In this document: positions 47,011-55,818 of the stretch, piece after piece
Layout of the letters: each line of letters opens with the position of its first letter
How positions within the stretch are numbered: the first letter of the stretch is position 1
From: Dehalococcoidia bacterium
Lineage (GTDB): Bacteria > Chloroflexota > Dehalococcoidia > Dehalococcoidales > Fen-1064
DNA length: 64,000 nucleotides
Reading direction: 5' to 3'
Assembly (NCBI GenBank): GCA_011170375.1
Contig: DUEV01000008.1
Span: 1 to 64,000 of the forward strand
Made by a program: the position numbers and the translations under genes
Notes under the pieces: generated by a model
The model's database searches: none
Told to the model about the DNA's origin: nothing
What the model saw: the letters and a program-made list of their open reading frames with translations, nothing else

Positions 47011-47544
47011 CTATCTCATGGCTTCAGCCAGCTTGGACACCATGGTTGCCTTGTTCATGTAACCTCTGTTTATCGCCCGGATAATTCCGGCCCTGTCGAT
47101 AAAAAAGCTAGAAGGAATGCCTATAACCTCGTATCCTCCTATAAATACCTCGCCGGTGGTATCTATAACGAAAGTCCAGCTGTAACCATTCTCTTCAACA
47201 AAATAACTCACAATGCTCTTTGGTTCTCCGACATTAACACCAATTATTACCACGCCCTCGTCTCTGTACTCCTGGTAGAGCTCTTCCATATCCGGCATTT
47301 CGACAAGGCAGGGCAGACACTGAGTGGCCCAGAAGTTCAGAAATACCACCTTGCCCCGGAAGTCACTAAGACGCACTGTATTGCCCTCAAGGTCGACTAA
47401 GGTGAAGTCTGGCGCTCGGTGACCTATCTGTGGGCTAACTGACACGCAAGACTGAGCAACCAACAGCCCCAGCAGGATGATTACCAGGAGTCCACAGATT
47501 ATCCATGTCCTGCGAGATGAGGTGTGTTCTGAAAATTTACTCAT
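47011..47544 (-). CDS. TlpA/ResA-like membrane-anchored thioredoxin
   Basis: 177 aa. One N-terminal helix (WIICGLLVIILLGLLVAQ) acts as an anchor; a cysteine right after it (QSC) could also be lipidated. The thioredoxin domain starts with APDFTLVDLEGNTVRLSDF and has the active site WATQCLPC. The catalytic cis-proline region is IPSSFFI. It reduces disulphides outside the membrane. ccdA, which supplies electrons, lies 20 bp upstream on the same strand. Confidence 0.9.
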   Translation of the reverse strand: MSKFSEHTSSRRTWIICGLLVIILLGLLVAQSCVSVSPQIGHRAPDFTLVDLEGNTVRLSDFRGKVVFLNFWATQCLPCLVEMPDMEELYQEYRDEGVVIIGVNVGEPKSIVSYFVEENGYSWTFVIDTTGEVFIGGYEVIGIPSSFFIDRAGIIRAINRGYMNKATMVSKLAEAMR

Positions 47545-47564
47545 TACCCTCTACCACCCCAACC

Positions 47565-48299
47565 TTAACCCAAGATATCACCGACCACAAACCAGTAGTA
47601 TATCATGTAGCCACCGGCGAAGATAAGCAGCAGGCCGCTGAGTCGGGTCACCACTGGCACCAGCCGATGCAGCCAGCGGTTCACTGTCTCCTTAAGAAGT
47701 GCCGAAGCTATTGTAACCACGGTTATAACCAGCCCCATGCCAAGAGCGAAAAGAACGAACTGGAGTAACGCGTTGGCAAAACCCCCGCTGCTATAAGCCG
47801 CCACTACCATCCCGGTGAAGAGAAGAATCGAACAGCTCAGGGCCGCCAAGCCATAGGCGATGCCGAAAATGAGGAATCCTTTGACTCCAACGCTAGCTGA
47901 TTGACTGAGCCTGCTAGCCAGACGTGCTGGCAGATTCATATAGGCATGCCCCCCGACCAAGATATAGATACCCAACAGTATGAGCAATATAGCGATAGCA
48001 ACTCCCGTCCACTCTATATAAGGCTTCAGTAACTCACCAATTGGAGACAGAACAGCCCCGGCAAGACCGAAAAGGGCAATGAATCCGAGAGTCATCACAC
48101 CACCCATCAGCAGTGCTCGCCGAAACCGCCAGAACCAAGACCTCGCCCAGTAACCTTTCTCATCGGTTCCCAGATGCAGAGAGATATAGGCAGGCAACAT
48201 GGCGATGCTGCACGGGCTTACTGCGGTCACCATACCGAGGCCAAATGCATATCCAAAGGGTAACAGGTTGGCCAGGTTAGCAACGAACTCCTCAATCAT
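47565..48299 (-). CDS. ccdA: CcdA-type thiol-disulphide electron transporter
   Basis: 244 aa with six hydrophobic helices. The two conserved cysteines sit in SPCSIAMLPAY (first helix) and LAALSCSILLFTG (fourth). CcdA carries reducing equivalents from cytosolic thioredoxin across the membrane to TlpA-like proteins, classically for cytochrome c assembly. The downstream tlpA gene is its expected partner. No cytochrome c genes are in the window, so the target is open. Confidence 0.92.
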   Translation of the reverse strand: MIEEFVANLANLLPFGYAFGLGMVTAVSPCSIAMLPAYISLHLGTDEKGYWARSWFWRFRRALLMGGVMTLGFIALFGLAGAVLSPIGELLKPYIEWTGVAIAILLILLGIYILVGGHAYMNLPARLASRLSQSASVGVKGFLIFGIAYGLAALSCSILLFTGMVVAAYSSGGFANALLQFVLFALGMGLVITVVTIASALLKETVNRWLHRLVPVVTRLSGLLLIFAGGYMIYYWFVVGDILG

Positions 48300-48665
48300 T
48301 ACCCTTTTCGTTATCTCCCAATACTATTTTTAATTACAGGCGTTCGTACTCTTTGAACGGAAGTAGATCCAAGCCACACACACAAAGTGTAACAAATTAA
48401 ACCGTATTCTAACCATCCTCTAACCCTGAATAACCCAATGCCAGCCTATAATTGAAGAAAGGTAGTCTGGGCTTCGCAAGACTGCTGCAATTGTATACCC
48501 GCGCGTGTTCCTGCGCAAGATGGCGAACCAGCTCTACTGATCTGCCAGATATTGGATCAGCCGGGGTTCCCGGCATTAAGGCTGACAGGGTTTACTCAGA
48601 GTAAGACCGGCCGAGGTAAAGGTCGTCCCGGCCGGTAACTCATCTCAATCTTAATCGAATGCCGA
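48300..48665. other. Intergenic region without a recognisable gene
   Basis: 366 bp between ccdA and the family III CoA-transferase end. It holds a perfect GCCGGG-gtt-CCCGGC hairpin at 48560-48574 and the terminator-like hairpin at 48606-48636. The half nearest ccdA is A+T-rich and may carry its promoter. No RNA gene was recognised. Confidence 0.5.
48606..48636 (-). terminator. Possible terminator of CoA-transferase copy 1
   Basis: ACCGGCC pairs with GGCCGGT, 30 bp past the stop on the minus strand. The following T-content is weak, so confidence is limited. Confidence 0.4.
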
Positions 48666-49949
48666 CTAGGCGATGGTGCCTTCCTCTTTGAAGCGGGCAA
48701 TATCTTCCCAGGAATAGCCGTATTCAAGCAAGACCTCTTCAGTGTGCTGGCCGAACTCAGGAGCCGGCATCCTGACATCAGCGGGATACTTACTCATCAT
48801 CACCGGGTTGGCTACCTGCTTGATACGCCCCTGGGTAGGATGGTCATATTCAACAAAGCAGCCGCTAGCCAGCGCCTGGGGGTCATTAACAGCCTCCTTA
48901 ATGGTCTGACGAGGGGCATACGGTATATCCTTGAGCAGAGGACGCCATTCTTCATAGGTCTTGCTCATGAATATCTCGGTGAATATTTGCCGCAGTTCGG
49001 CGGCATCTTCAGAACGCCCTTCCATTGTCTGGTATTTCGGATTTTCGGCCAGGTCCGGTCTTCCGACAGCCCTGCAGAACCTGTCCCAGTAACGGTCAGG
49101 CTGTAGAATAATGAAAGCCAGGGTTCTCGAGTCCTTTGTTACATACATGCCACTTATCGGATTACGAATCTTAATCCTGTCGGCGTAGAAGGCCTGGATT
49201 TGCATAATTGCCATCAGAGACTGCTGCTGCAACTCCATTGGCGGGTCGGGCGCACGCCAGTCCGCAACATCCAGCCCGGTGATAAGTGCTGCCGAAGTGT
49301 CATACCCGAGCTGGAAGAAACCGGTGTGGAACAATGAGACATCTATTCGCTGACCAAGCCCTGTTTTCTCCCTGAGATAAAGGGATTGCATCACACCAAA
49401 GGCCAAGGACATTCCAGCAACATTGTCACCTATTGCCACGCGGTAACCCATGACGGGAACGCCAGGCTGGGACATCAGCTGGGGAAAGCCGGAGCGTGCC
49501 CAGAAGGCGGTGGTATCGTAGGCAGGAAGGTCTTTGTCAGGGCCTTCCTTCCCATAACCGGTGATGTTGCCCCAGATAAGACGCGGATTCATCTTGTCCA
49601 GTGTTTCGTACTCTAGCTCGAACCTCTCCAGCTCAAAGGTCCGCAGGTTGCTGAGAAAAACATCGGCCTCCTTTATCATCTTGTGGATGATTGCACGCCC
49701 ATTCTCTTTGGTGAGGTCAAGGGTGCAACTCCGCTTATTGCGGTTAAAGTTCTCAAAGTTGAAGTCAAACTCAGACGGCCAACCGTAACCCGCTTCTAGT
49801 TGTGCATCTTTAAAACTTCGCCAGTAATCACCTGTCGTCGGGTTCTCAATTTTGATGACATCTGCCCCGAAATCACCGAGAATGCGGGCAGCCATCGGCA
49901 CAGCAGCCACCTGCGAGCAGTCGATTACCTTGAGACCCTCAAGTGCCAT
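48666..49949 (-). CDS. Family III (CaiB/BaiF) CoA-transferase, copy 1
   Basis: 427 aa from ATG 49949; a TTG at 49955 has better spacing to GGAGGA and aligns with the start of copy 2. GLKVIDCSQVAAVPMAARIL opens the fold and DFGADVIKIENP is the family signature. Family III enzymes move CoA between acids through an aspartyl intermediate. At the expected aspartate this protein reads IDVSLFHTGF, with His, as does copy 2. This may mean a different mechanism. The substrate is unknown; context is acyl-CoA metabolism. Confidence 0.85.
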   Translation of the reverse strand: MALEGLKVIDCSQVAAVPMAARILGDFGADVIKIENPTTGDYWRSFKDAQLEAGYGWPSEFDFNFENFNRNKRSCTLDLTKENGRAIIHKMIKEADVFLSNLRTFELERFELEYETLDKMNPRLIWGNITGYGKEGPDKDLPAYDTTAFWARSGFPQLMSQPGVPVMGYRVAIGDNVAGMSLAFGVMQSLYLREKTGLGQRIDVSLFHTGFFQLGYDTSAALITGLDVADWRAPDPPMELQQQSLMAIMQIQAFYADRIKIRNPISGMYVTKDSRTLAFIILQPDRYWDRFCRAVGRPDLAENPKYQTMEGRSEDAAELRQIFTEIFMSKTYEEWRPLLKDIPYAPRQTIKEAVNDPQALASGCFVEYDHPTQGRIKQVANPVMMSKYPADVRMPAPEFGQHTEEVLLEYGYSWEDIARFKEEGTIA

Positions 49950-50091
49950 TGTCAATTTAGTTTTCCTCCTCCCTAATCGTGTAGCATAATTTAGCACAAA
50001 GGCATATCCGAACTCTAATTTAGATGCGGGTTATTTGTCAAGAAAACCAAGGCGGACATATGGACACGACCAATATTATATGGAAGGGTAA

Positions 50092-50133
50092 AAAAGGCCG
50101 ACCGAGTTAGAGATAATCCTCGGCCGGCCTTTT
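50092..50133 (-). terminator. Terminator of CoA-transferase copy 2
   Basis: AAAAGGCCGACCGAG and CTCGGCCGGCCTTTT form a 15-bp stem with one mismatch and a 12-nt loop, starting about 22 bp past the stop on the minus strand. A/T tracts lie at the stem base. Confidence 0.75.
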
Positions 50134-50155
50134 ACCTCTCTAACCTGAATTTAGA

Positions 50156-51436
50156 CTAGGCGATTGCGCCCTCCTCCTTAAGACGGGCAATATCTTCCCA
50201 TGAGTAGCCATACTCAAGCAGGACTTCTTCAGTGTGCTGGCCAAACTCCGGGGCTGGCATCCGTACATTGGCAGGTGTCCTACTCATTATCACCGGATTA
50301 GCTATCTGCTTGATGCGCCCCCGGCTGGGATGATCATATTCAACGAAGCAGCCGCTCGCTATCGCCTGGGCATCATTGATGATTTCCTTTAGGCTCTGGT
50401 TGGGGGCATATGGTATCCCTTCCAGAAGAGGATGCCACTCTGCATAGGTCTTGGTCATAAATATCTCCGCAAAAGTCTGCCGAAGCTCAGCAACGTCCTC
50501 AGCCCGCCCCTCTATTGTCTGGTATTTGGGATTTTCTGCCAGATCCGGCCTCCCGACAGCATTACAGAACTTGACCCAGTAGCGGTCCGGCTGCAGAATA
50601 ACAAACACCAGGGTCCTCGAATCTTTGGTTATGTACCCACCGGATATCGGGCTATTCAGCCTGGCGCTATAAAAGCCCATAATCTGCATAATTGCCATCA
50701 GAGCCTGTTCCTGCATTTCCTGCGGAGGCTTCTCTCGCCAATCGTCAAAGTCCATGCCCGTAATAAGCGCACCGGAGACATCAAAGCCATTCTGATAAAG
50801 ACCCGTGTGCATCAGAGATATATCTATTTGCTGACCGACGCCAGTCTTCTCTCTAACATAGAGAGCCTGGGCTACACCAAAGGCAAGAGACATCCCGACC
50901 ACATTATCACCGATAGCTGGTCGATATCCGAAAACAGGGATGCCCGGTTGGGACATAACATAGGGGAAACCGGCGCGTGCCCAGTATGCCGTGGCGTCAT
51001 AGGCAGGCAGTTCCTTGTCCGGACCTTCTTTGCCGTACCCATTGACATTACCCCAGATAATCCGCGGGTTTATCTTATTCAGGGTCTCGTAATCTACCTG
51101 GAACCTCTCTAACTCGAAGTCACGCAGATTACTGAGAAACACATCGGCTTCCTTTACCATTCTGTGGACAATAGCACGCCCGCTCTCCGTATAGAGGTCG
51201 ACAGTGCAGCTCCGCTTGTTGCGGTTGTAGTTCTCCCAGTTGTAGTCGAAATCGGACGGGCAGGCATTACCCTGCTCCACCATGGCGTCCTTAAAGACTC
51301 GCCAGTAATCACCTGTGGTCGGGTTCTCAATGTGGATTACGTCCGCCCCGAAGTCACCGAGAATACGGGCACCTATCGGCACCGCGGCCACCTGTGAACA
51401 GTCGATAACCTTGATACCATCAAATGCCATGGCCAT
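50156..51436 (-). CDS. Family III (CaiB/BaiF) CoA-transferase, copy 2
   Basis: 426 aa from ATG 51436, with GGAGGA at good spacing; an ATG 6 nt later is a second choice. Strongly similar to copy 1 throughout, including GLKVID-like GIKVIDCSQVAAVPIGARIL and a matching C-terminus (VLLEYGYSWEDIARLKEEG). The expected aspartate position reads IDISLMHTGL. Both copies have their own hairpin after the stop, so separate transcripts are possible. They probably form different subunits or act on different acids. Confidence 0.85.
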   Translation of the reverse strand: MAMAFDGIKVIDCSQVAAVPIGARILGDFGADVIHIENPTTGDYWRVFKDAMVEQGNACPSDFDYNWENYNRNKRSCTVDLYTESGRAIVHRMVKEADVFLSNLRDFELERFQVDYETLNKINPRIIWGNVNGYGKEGPDKELPAYDATAYWARAGFPYVMSQPGIPVFGYRPAIGDNVVGMSLAFGVAQALYVREKTGVGQQIDISLMHTGLYQNGFDVSGALITGMDFDDWREKPPQEMQEQALMAIMQIMGFYSARLNSPISGGYITKDSRTLVFVILQPDRYWVKFCNAVGRPDLAENPKYQTIEGRAEDVAELRQTFAEIFMTKTYAEWHPLLEGIPYAPNQSLKEIINDAQAIASGCFVEYDHPSRGRIKQIANPVIMSRTPANVRMPAPEFGQHTEEVLLEYGYSWEDIARLKEEGAIA

Positions 51437-51541
51437 ATTCTTCTTCCTCCTTCCTATCATATATGACTAAGCAAGCAGTTATCCGATAGATGGAACTCTA
51501 GTGCAAAGGCAGGTAATTTGTCAAGGGAAGCAATATGAAGA

Positions 51542-52483
51542 CTAACTCACAAAATCCAGTACTTCCCTTATCGCTCTATCACTCAATTCTAAGAATGTAT
51601 TATAGCCTTCTAGATTGAATTTCCCTTCCGCTATTATTTTACCAAGCGGCCTATCCATGATGTTGGCAATAACATACTGGCCAGTGGGATCCATTAACCC
51701 AAGTGCCCAGAGTTCTCGCTCTGTAGGCGGCTCAATTATCTTCAGTTCCCCAGCTACCTTCAAATCCCATGGAAAACTCTGCTTAATATCTTCAATGTCT
51801 GCCTCGTCCTGCCAGGGGAATACCTCAGCTAGAAACAGCTCATGGGTCTCAGGGGCAAATCTGAAAACCCCTCTTTCGGTGACCACAGACGATGGCCCTC
51901 CTCCAACTAAGTTTACCCTTTTCCTAGCATCAGGGCTACCATCGAGAAAACCAGGCTCAGTCATGTAGTCAACTTTCTCCACCCATTGCCTCGGGTTAAA
52001 CTCAACGGTATATACTACCCTCCCCGCCGATGAGGCTATATCACCTCCGCCACCACTACCGTTCATCCTTATTTGTGGTCCAGTGATATAACTGACATTT
52101 ACATTGCCATACTTGTCCATTTGGGCAAATCCCAGATAAGCTGCATCAATGAAGCCTGCTTGCTGGTCTATAAACACCTCAGGGAGACTCTGATGACACA
52201 TCGCCATTGCGCCTGCCGAGTTATCAGCAGGACTTACCAGGACAGCCACGCTGGGAAATCCTATATAGCCTGCCTCGGCCACCAGTATGGCATTTGGCGT
52301 ATGGACTAGCTTCGCTATGGCACCGGCCAGGTCGGAAATACCAATACCAACAAACACGACTTCTCTATCTTCCACCTCCCTAGACCCGATGCAACAAACA
52401 AGCTCTGGTGGTCTGTATTTATCCTTCATCTCTTTCAGTTGCTCTGGTGCATATTGCTCTCTCGTGGTATATAGATGTCCCAT
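51542..52483 (-). CDS. Family I CoA-transferase, beta subunit (glutaconate type)
   Basis: 313 aa. ILVAEAGYIGFPS (about residues 66-78) matches the region of the catalytic glutamate in glutaconate CoA-transferase B. GGGGDIASSAGR is a glycine-rich CoA loop. It would form a CoA-thioester with Glu and pass CoA to another acid. The alpha subunit is directly upstream (34 bp), as in the family. GGGAGG precedes the ATG at 52483. Substrate unknown. Confidence 0.87.
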   Translation of the reverse strand: MGHLYTTREQYAPEQLKEMKDKYRPPELVCCIGSREVEDREVVFVGIGISDLAGAIAKLVHTPNAILVAEAGYIGFPSVAVLVSPADNSAGAMAMCHQSLPEVFIDQQAGFIDAAYLGFAQMDKYGNVNVSYITGPQIRMNGSGGGGDIASSAGRVVYTVEFNPRQWVEKVDYMTEPGFLDGSPDARKRVNLVGGGPSSVVTERGVFRFAPETHELFLAEVFPWQDEADIEDIKQSFPWDLKVAGELKIIEPPTERELWALGLMDPTGQYVIANIMDRPLGKIIAEGKFNLEGYNTFLELSDRAIREVLDFVS

Positions 52484-52517
52484 TGTTATACCTCCCTCAC
52501 ATTCTCATATATATCCC

Positions 52518-53564
52518 TCATCCGGGTATCCTGTTCAGCTTGTGCTCTGATTTAGCCAGTCTGTCTATCTTCTCCCATCCCAACTTATCGCAATATTCGA
52601 AGTGGTCCTTGAGACCATATACCCATTCATCAATCCACTCCAAGGCTCCTTCACGACTCTGCCTCTGTAGCAAGAAAGACACGAAAGACAACAAATCCCC
52701 CAGATAGTGTCCGTAGCAACCAGTAGGGAGACAGTTGAAGGGAAGGTGGACAACAGCATCGGTGCAATAGGCTGGCATTACTGTAAGTCCCGGGTTCTCA
52801 TGTATCTTTTCGGTGGAAACGAGTTCCTCAGTGAGCAGAACGACATGCTTGGCCGCCCTTGCTTTCCAGTAGTCGGTCCCTTTGAAGCCCCATATCTGAC
52901 CGTTCCCTCTCCTATCTGCCTTTTGAACCGAGATGAAGGCGACGTCTGGTTTGTAAGCCGGGATAAGGAGGAGTGGCTTGTTCTCGTAAGGGTCATTTAT
53001 CGTCTTAATCTCCTTGTTGTATTCCGGGATATCTGCCCCGAGAGAGGAGCGGCAGGGCATGAACGGGACATTGAATGCCCCGGCTATAAATCTCAACGAT
53101 ACTTCGAAATTGGTCCAGTCCACTATCTTCACCGGTGGCGCACCAGGCTCGATTTTATCCTTGGGCGTGGCCATAACGCCGCCCGCTTCAACCGGTCGGG
53201 GCACGCCTTCCTTGAGGCCGCGTTCTACAGCGGGCGTGCCCGAAATGCCACCTACCTGGCGTGTTAGCATATAGGCTATATCTATCCTATCGACCAAGCC
53301 CAGTTCTACCAGTAAATCTATACCATCAAAATCTCCACTCTCATCTATAATAGACAAATTTTTCTTTCCCTGACGGGCTATCTCTCTCATAATGGATTGA
53401 GGCTGCCGCCACATGACAAACCCCCCCATACAGAACGAATCACCATCATGGAGAAACGTCTCTACCGCTTCCTTCTCAGTCATCACCTTGTTCAATCTTT
53501 TTTTGTAATCTGAATCCCTGGCCCGCTCCGCATAGTCAATTGTCCCCAGTCCTTGAATCGCCAT
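52518..53564 (-). CDS. Family I CoA-transferase, alpha subunit (glutaconate type)
   Basis: 348 aa. It carries the family N-terminal block (MTEKEAVETFLHDGDSFCMG) and GGFVMWRQPQ. FMPCRSSLGADIPEYN is another conserved area. It pairs with the downstream beta subunit to form a heteromer. It is the first gene of the leftward CoA-transferase cluster; AGGAGGT precedes the ATG. The acid it uses cannot be told from sequence; glutaconate, 3-oxoacid and aromatic acids are known for relatives. Confidence 0.87.
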   Translation of the reverse strand: MAIQGLGTIDYAERARDSDYKKRLNKVMTEKEAVETFLHDGDSFCMGGFVMWRQPQSIMREIARQGKKNLSIIDESGDFDGIDLLVELGLVDRIDIAYMLTRQVGGISGTPAVERGLKEGVPRPVEAGGVMATPKDKIEPGAPPVKIVDWTNFEVSLRFIAGAFNVPFMPCRSSLGADIPEYNKEIKTINDPYENKPLLLIPAYKPDVAFISVQKADRRGNGQIWGFKGTDYWKARAAKHVVLLTEELVSTEKIHENPGLTVMPAYCTDAVVHLPFNCLPTGCYGHYLGDLLSFVSFLLQRQSREGALEWIDEWVYGLKDHFEYCDKLGWEKIDRLAKSEHKLNRIPG

Positions 53565-53927
53565 TTTTACGCTACCTCCTGAATCAATGTGTTACTTCGC
53601 CAGTAATAGCACACTTTTCAATAAACATGACAGGCTTTTTATCAACGTCTTTGCTGTTTGGAATGGAATGAATAAATAATGCCCAATAACGGAACTCTAG
53701 TTTAGAAGAGGATAATTTGTCAAGAGAGATAAGATGTAGATTTCTCTACCTCTCCCCCTCTTTCCCCTTCAGGGAGAACCCCGCAGGGTGAACCCCTCTC
53801 CCTTCGGGCTTAGGCCCTCAAGGGCAAGCCTCCTAAGGAGAGGGAGAAGAAAAAAGAAAAGAGAGGCGCAGCCTATCTTAAACTCTCCCTGAAGGGCAGT
53901 GGGGGGAAATATATAATCAGAGATGAA
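53565..53927. other. Intergenic region holding repeat copy C
   Basis: 363 bp between the CoA-transferase alpha gene and the broken methyltransferase. Most of its right half is the dispersed repeat at 53745-53890. The left half is A+T-rich and probably holds the CoA-transferase promoter; no clear -35/-10 pair stood out. Confidence 0.55.
53745..53890 (+). repeat. Dispersed structured intergenic repeat, copy C
   Basis: Aligns in order with the inverted copy at 24008-24150: CCCCTTCAG, AGAACCC, CAGGGTGAACCCCTCTCCCT, a GGAGAGGGAG arm, then GGCGCAGCC and CTTAAACTC. An extra CTTCGGGCTTAGGCCCTCAAG-type hairpin lies in the middle. Boundaries approximate. Confidence 0.65.
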
Positions 53928-54581
53928 TTATCCAAGCCGAGCACAGAGTATCCAAACAAAACCTGTGAGCTGCTCACCCCCAAAGGTATATCCTTCTCTA
54001 CAGAACGTCTCCTCCAGATCAGTAAACAAGGCCGGGTATTCTTCATCAAGGGCATCCGCAACATCGCCCCTGTCTGATTCACGTAACGCCTGTTTGACAT
54101 GCTCTTCCTGAGAAGCGTCCCGGAACATCAGGTCTGCAATAACTACTCTACCCTTTGGTTTCAGCACTCTCTTCATTTCTATAATTGATTCCTTCTTTTC
54201 AGCAGGAGTTAGATGGTGAAAGGCATAACTGGAAACGATCAGGTCAACACTCTACGCTGGTAGAGGGATTTTCAGGAAACCCCCAATCCCGAGAGCTATG
54301 TCGGGGTACTTCTGTTTGCATATTGTTAACATTTCATGTGAGGTGTCGATGCCAATCACACTGATATCCCTCTCCACAAACCGAGAAGCAAGATTACCTG
54401 TTCCCACGCCGATATCCAAGACTGCCGAGTACCTGTTGGAGGCTAGTTCACAATAATCAACCACTTTGTCTAATATTCGCTCGTAGCCCCCGAACATCCA
54501 ATCATCCGACTGTCCCGCCTTGGTAACATCCTGATCATAGGACTTCGCCCACCTATCAAAACCCCATTTATCTTCAGGCAT
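53928..54581 (-). pseudogene. SAM-dependent methyltransferase interrupted by in-frame TAG
   Basis: 217 codons in one frame from ATG 54581, with a single TAG at 54252-54254. The part before it has the SAM-binding LDIGVGTGNLASRF (about 50-63) and VIGIDTSHEM. The part after it starts SVDLIVSSYAFHHLTPAEK and has LKPKGRVVIAD, the expected next motifs. The break falls where relatives usually read A-D/E-S-V-D, so one base change from GAG would restore it. No frameshift is needed. It is probably a recent nonsense mutation or an assembly error. It is 35 bp downstream of ruvA. Confidence 0.82.
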
Positions 54582-54618
54582 AGGTTACCCCACAAGCTCT
54601 TCTGGCAGATATCATTCG

Positions 54619-55200
54619 TTACCCCCCGAAATACTGGAGGGCCAGTTTGATGCGCTCCTCGATGCTGAGGTCGGAGGCGGCGGGTAAAGTGGCCACGGCG
54701 CGGCTGGCCTCGGCCACGGAGTAGCCGAGGGAGGTCAGGGCTGCCAGAACATCGGTGTTCTCCTGGGCTATCTGGGCGGCGGGGGTGGCAATCAGACCAG
54801 CACCAATCTTGTCTTTAAGCTCCAGCACCAGTCTATCAGCCACCTTTTTACCGATTCCGGGTACGGTGGTGAGCAGGTCGGTGCTGCCGGTGGCAATGGC
54901 AAGTGTCAACTGGTCAACGGTCAGTGAAGAGAGCATCGCCAGGGCCAGTCGAGGACCCAGACCGGAGACACCAATCAGGGTCTCAAAGAGGGTCAGTTCA
55001 TCAGTAGAACCAAATCCGTAGAGGGATAGGTCGTCATCCTTGACATGGAGGTGGGTGTATACACGCACCTCCTCACCGGCCTTCCCCAGAGTACTCAGCA
55101 CCGAGGTCGGCATGTAGACGCGAAAACCGACGCCACCAACGTTGATAATGGCATAATCACCACCCAGGGACTCCAATACGCCTTGCAGACTGGCTATCAT
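54619..55200 (-). CDS. ruvA: Holliday junction complex subunit RuvA
   Basis: 193 aa. Starts MIASLQGVLESLGGDYAIIN; the OB fold is followed by two helix-hairpin-helix motifs (LIGVSGLGPRLALAML and LTTVPGIGKKVADRLVLEL). The C-terminal domain that touches RuvB is present. It binds four-way junctions and loads RuvB. ruvC lies 5 bp upstream on the same strand; ruvB is not in the window. Confidence 0.97.
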   Translation of the reverse strand: MIASLQGVLESLGGDYAIINVGGVGFRVYMPTSVLSTLGKAGEEVRVYTHLHVKDDDLSLYGFGSTDELTLFETLIGVSGLGPRLALAMLSSLTVDQLTLAIATGSTDLLTTVPGIGKKVADRLVLELKDKIGAGLIATPAAQIAQENTDVLAALTSLGYSVAEASRAVATLPAASDLSIEERIKLALQYFGG

Positions 55201-55205
55201 TCTAT

Positions 55206-55706
55206 TTATTGCCTTTCTTCCGCCAGCAAATTGTTAAGATGCACCTCGCTGAGGTGACACAGAGCAGTTGCCAGGGCGTCGGCGGCGTCATCCGGTTTAG
55301 GTACCTCAGAGAGGCCAAGCTGGAGGCTGACCATCTTCTGAACCTGCTCCTTGGAACTGGTGCCGTAGTTGGCCACCTGCCGTTTTATTTGGGCCGGGGT
55401 ATATTCGTGGGTGGGTATGCCCCGGTTAGCGGCGGCCAGAATAGCTATTGCCTGGGCCTTGCCGATGGCCAGCGCCGAGTTAACATTTTTGGCAACAAAG
55501 GGTTGCTCCACAGCCACGGCATCCGGCCGGTAGCGGGAGATAATTTCCGAAAGCTGGTTGTAGAGCTCGCTGAGTCGTTCCCCTATCGATAAGCGTGCCG
55601 AAGAACTCAGAGCACCGCAGTCAACCAGCGTTGTTCTGCCACCATCATTATCAATTACCCCGTAACCTATGACAACCGTACCCGGGTCAATACCCAAAAC
55701 CCTCAT
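55206..55706 (-). CDS. ruvC: Holliday junction resolvase RuvC
   Basis: 166 aa. Catalytic acids appear at D7 (GIDPGTVVIGYG), E67 (VEQPFV) and the KPDDAADALA pair near 140. RuvC cuts Holliday junctions symmetrically. It forms a ruvC-ruvA pair with a yebC gene 112 bp upstream, an order common in bacteria. Confidence 0.97.
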   Translation of the reverse strand: MRVLGIDPGTVVIGYGVIDNDGGRTTLVDCGALSSSARLSIGERLSELYNQLSEIISRYRPDAVAVEQPFVAKNVNSALAIGKAQAIAILAAANRGIPTHEYTPAQIKRQVANYGTSSKEQVQKMVSLQLGLSEVPKPDDAADALATALCHLSEVHLNNLLAEERQ

Positions 55707-55818
55707 CAGCAGATTCAGACCTTCCTGTTACTATAATCCCCCCAGACGGGAACGAGAGAACTCAATCAATAGAATAGATAAATGTAATATAAGGTAGGAA
55801 AGACCCTTACCAGTGGGC

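Noticed and set aside
48481-48600. Structured-looking sequence as a possible small RNA gene
   Set aside because: Compared by eye with 4.5S RNA and tRNA features; no convincing match.
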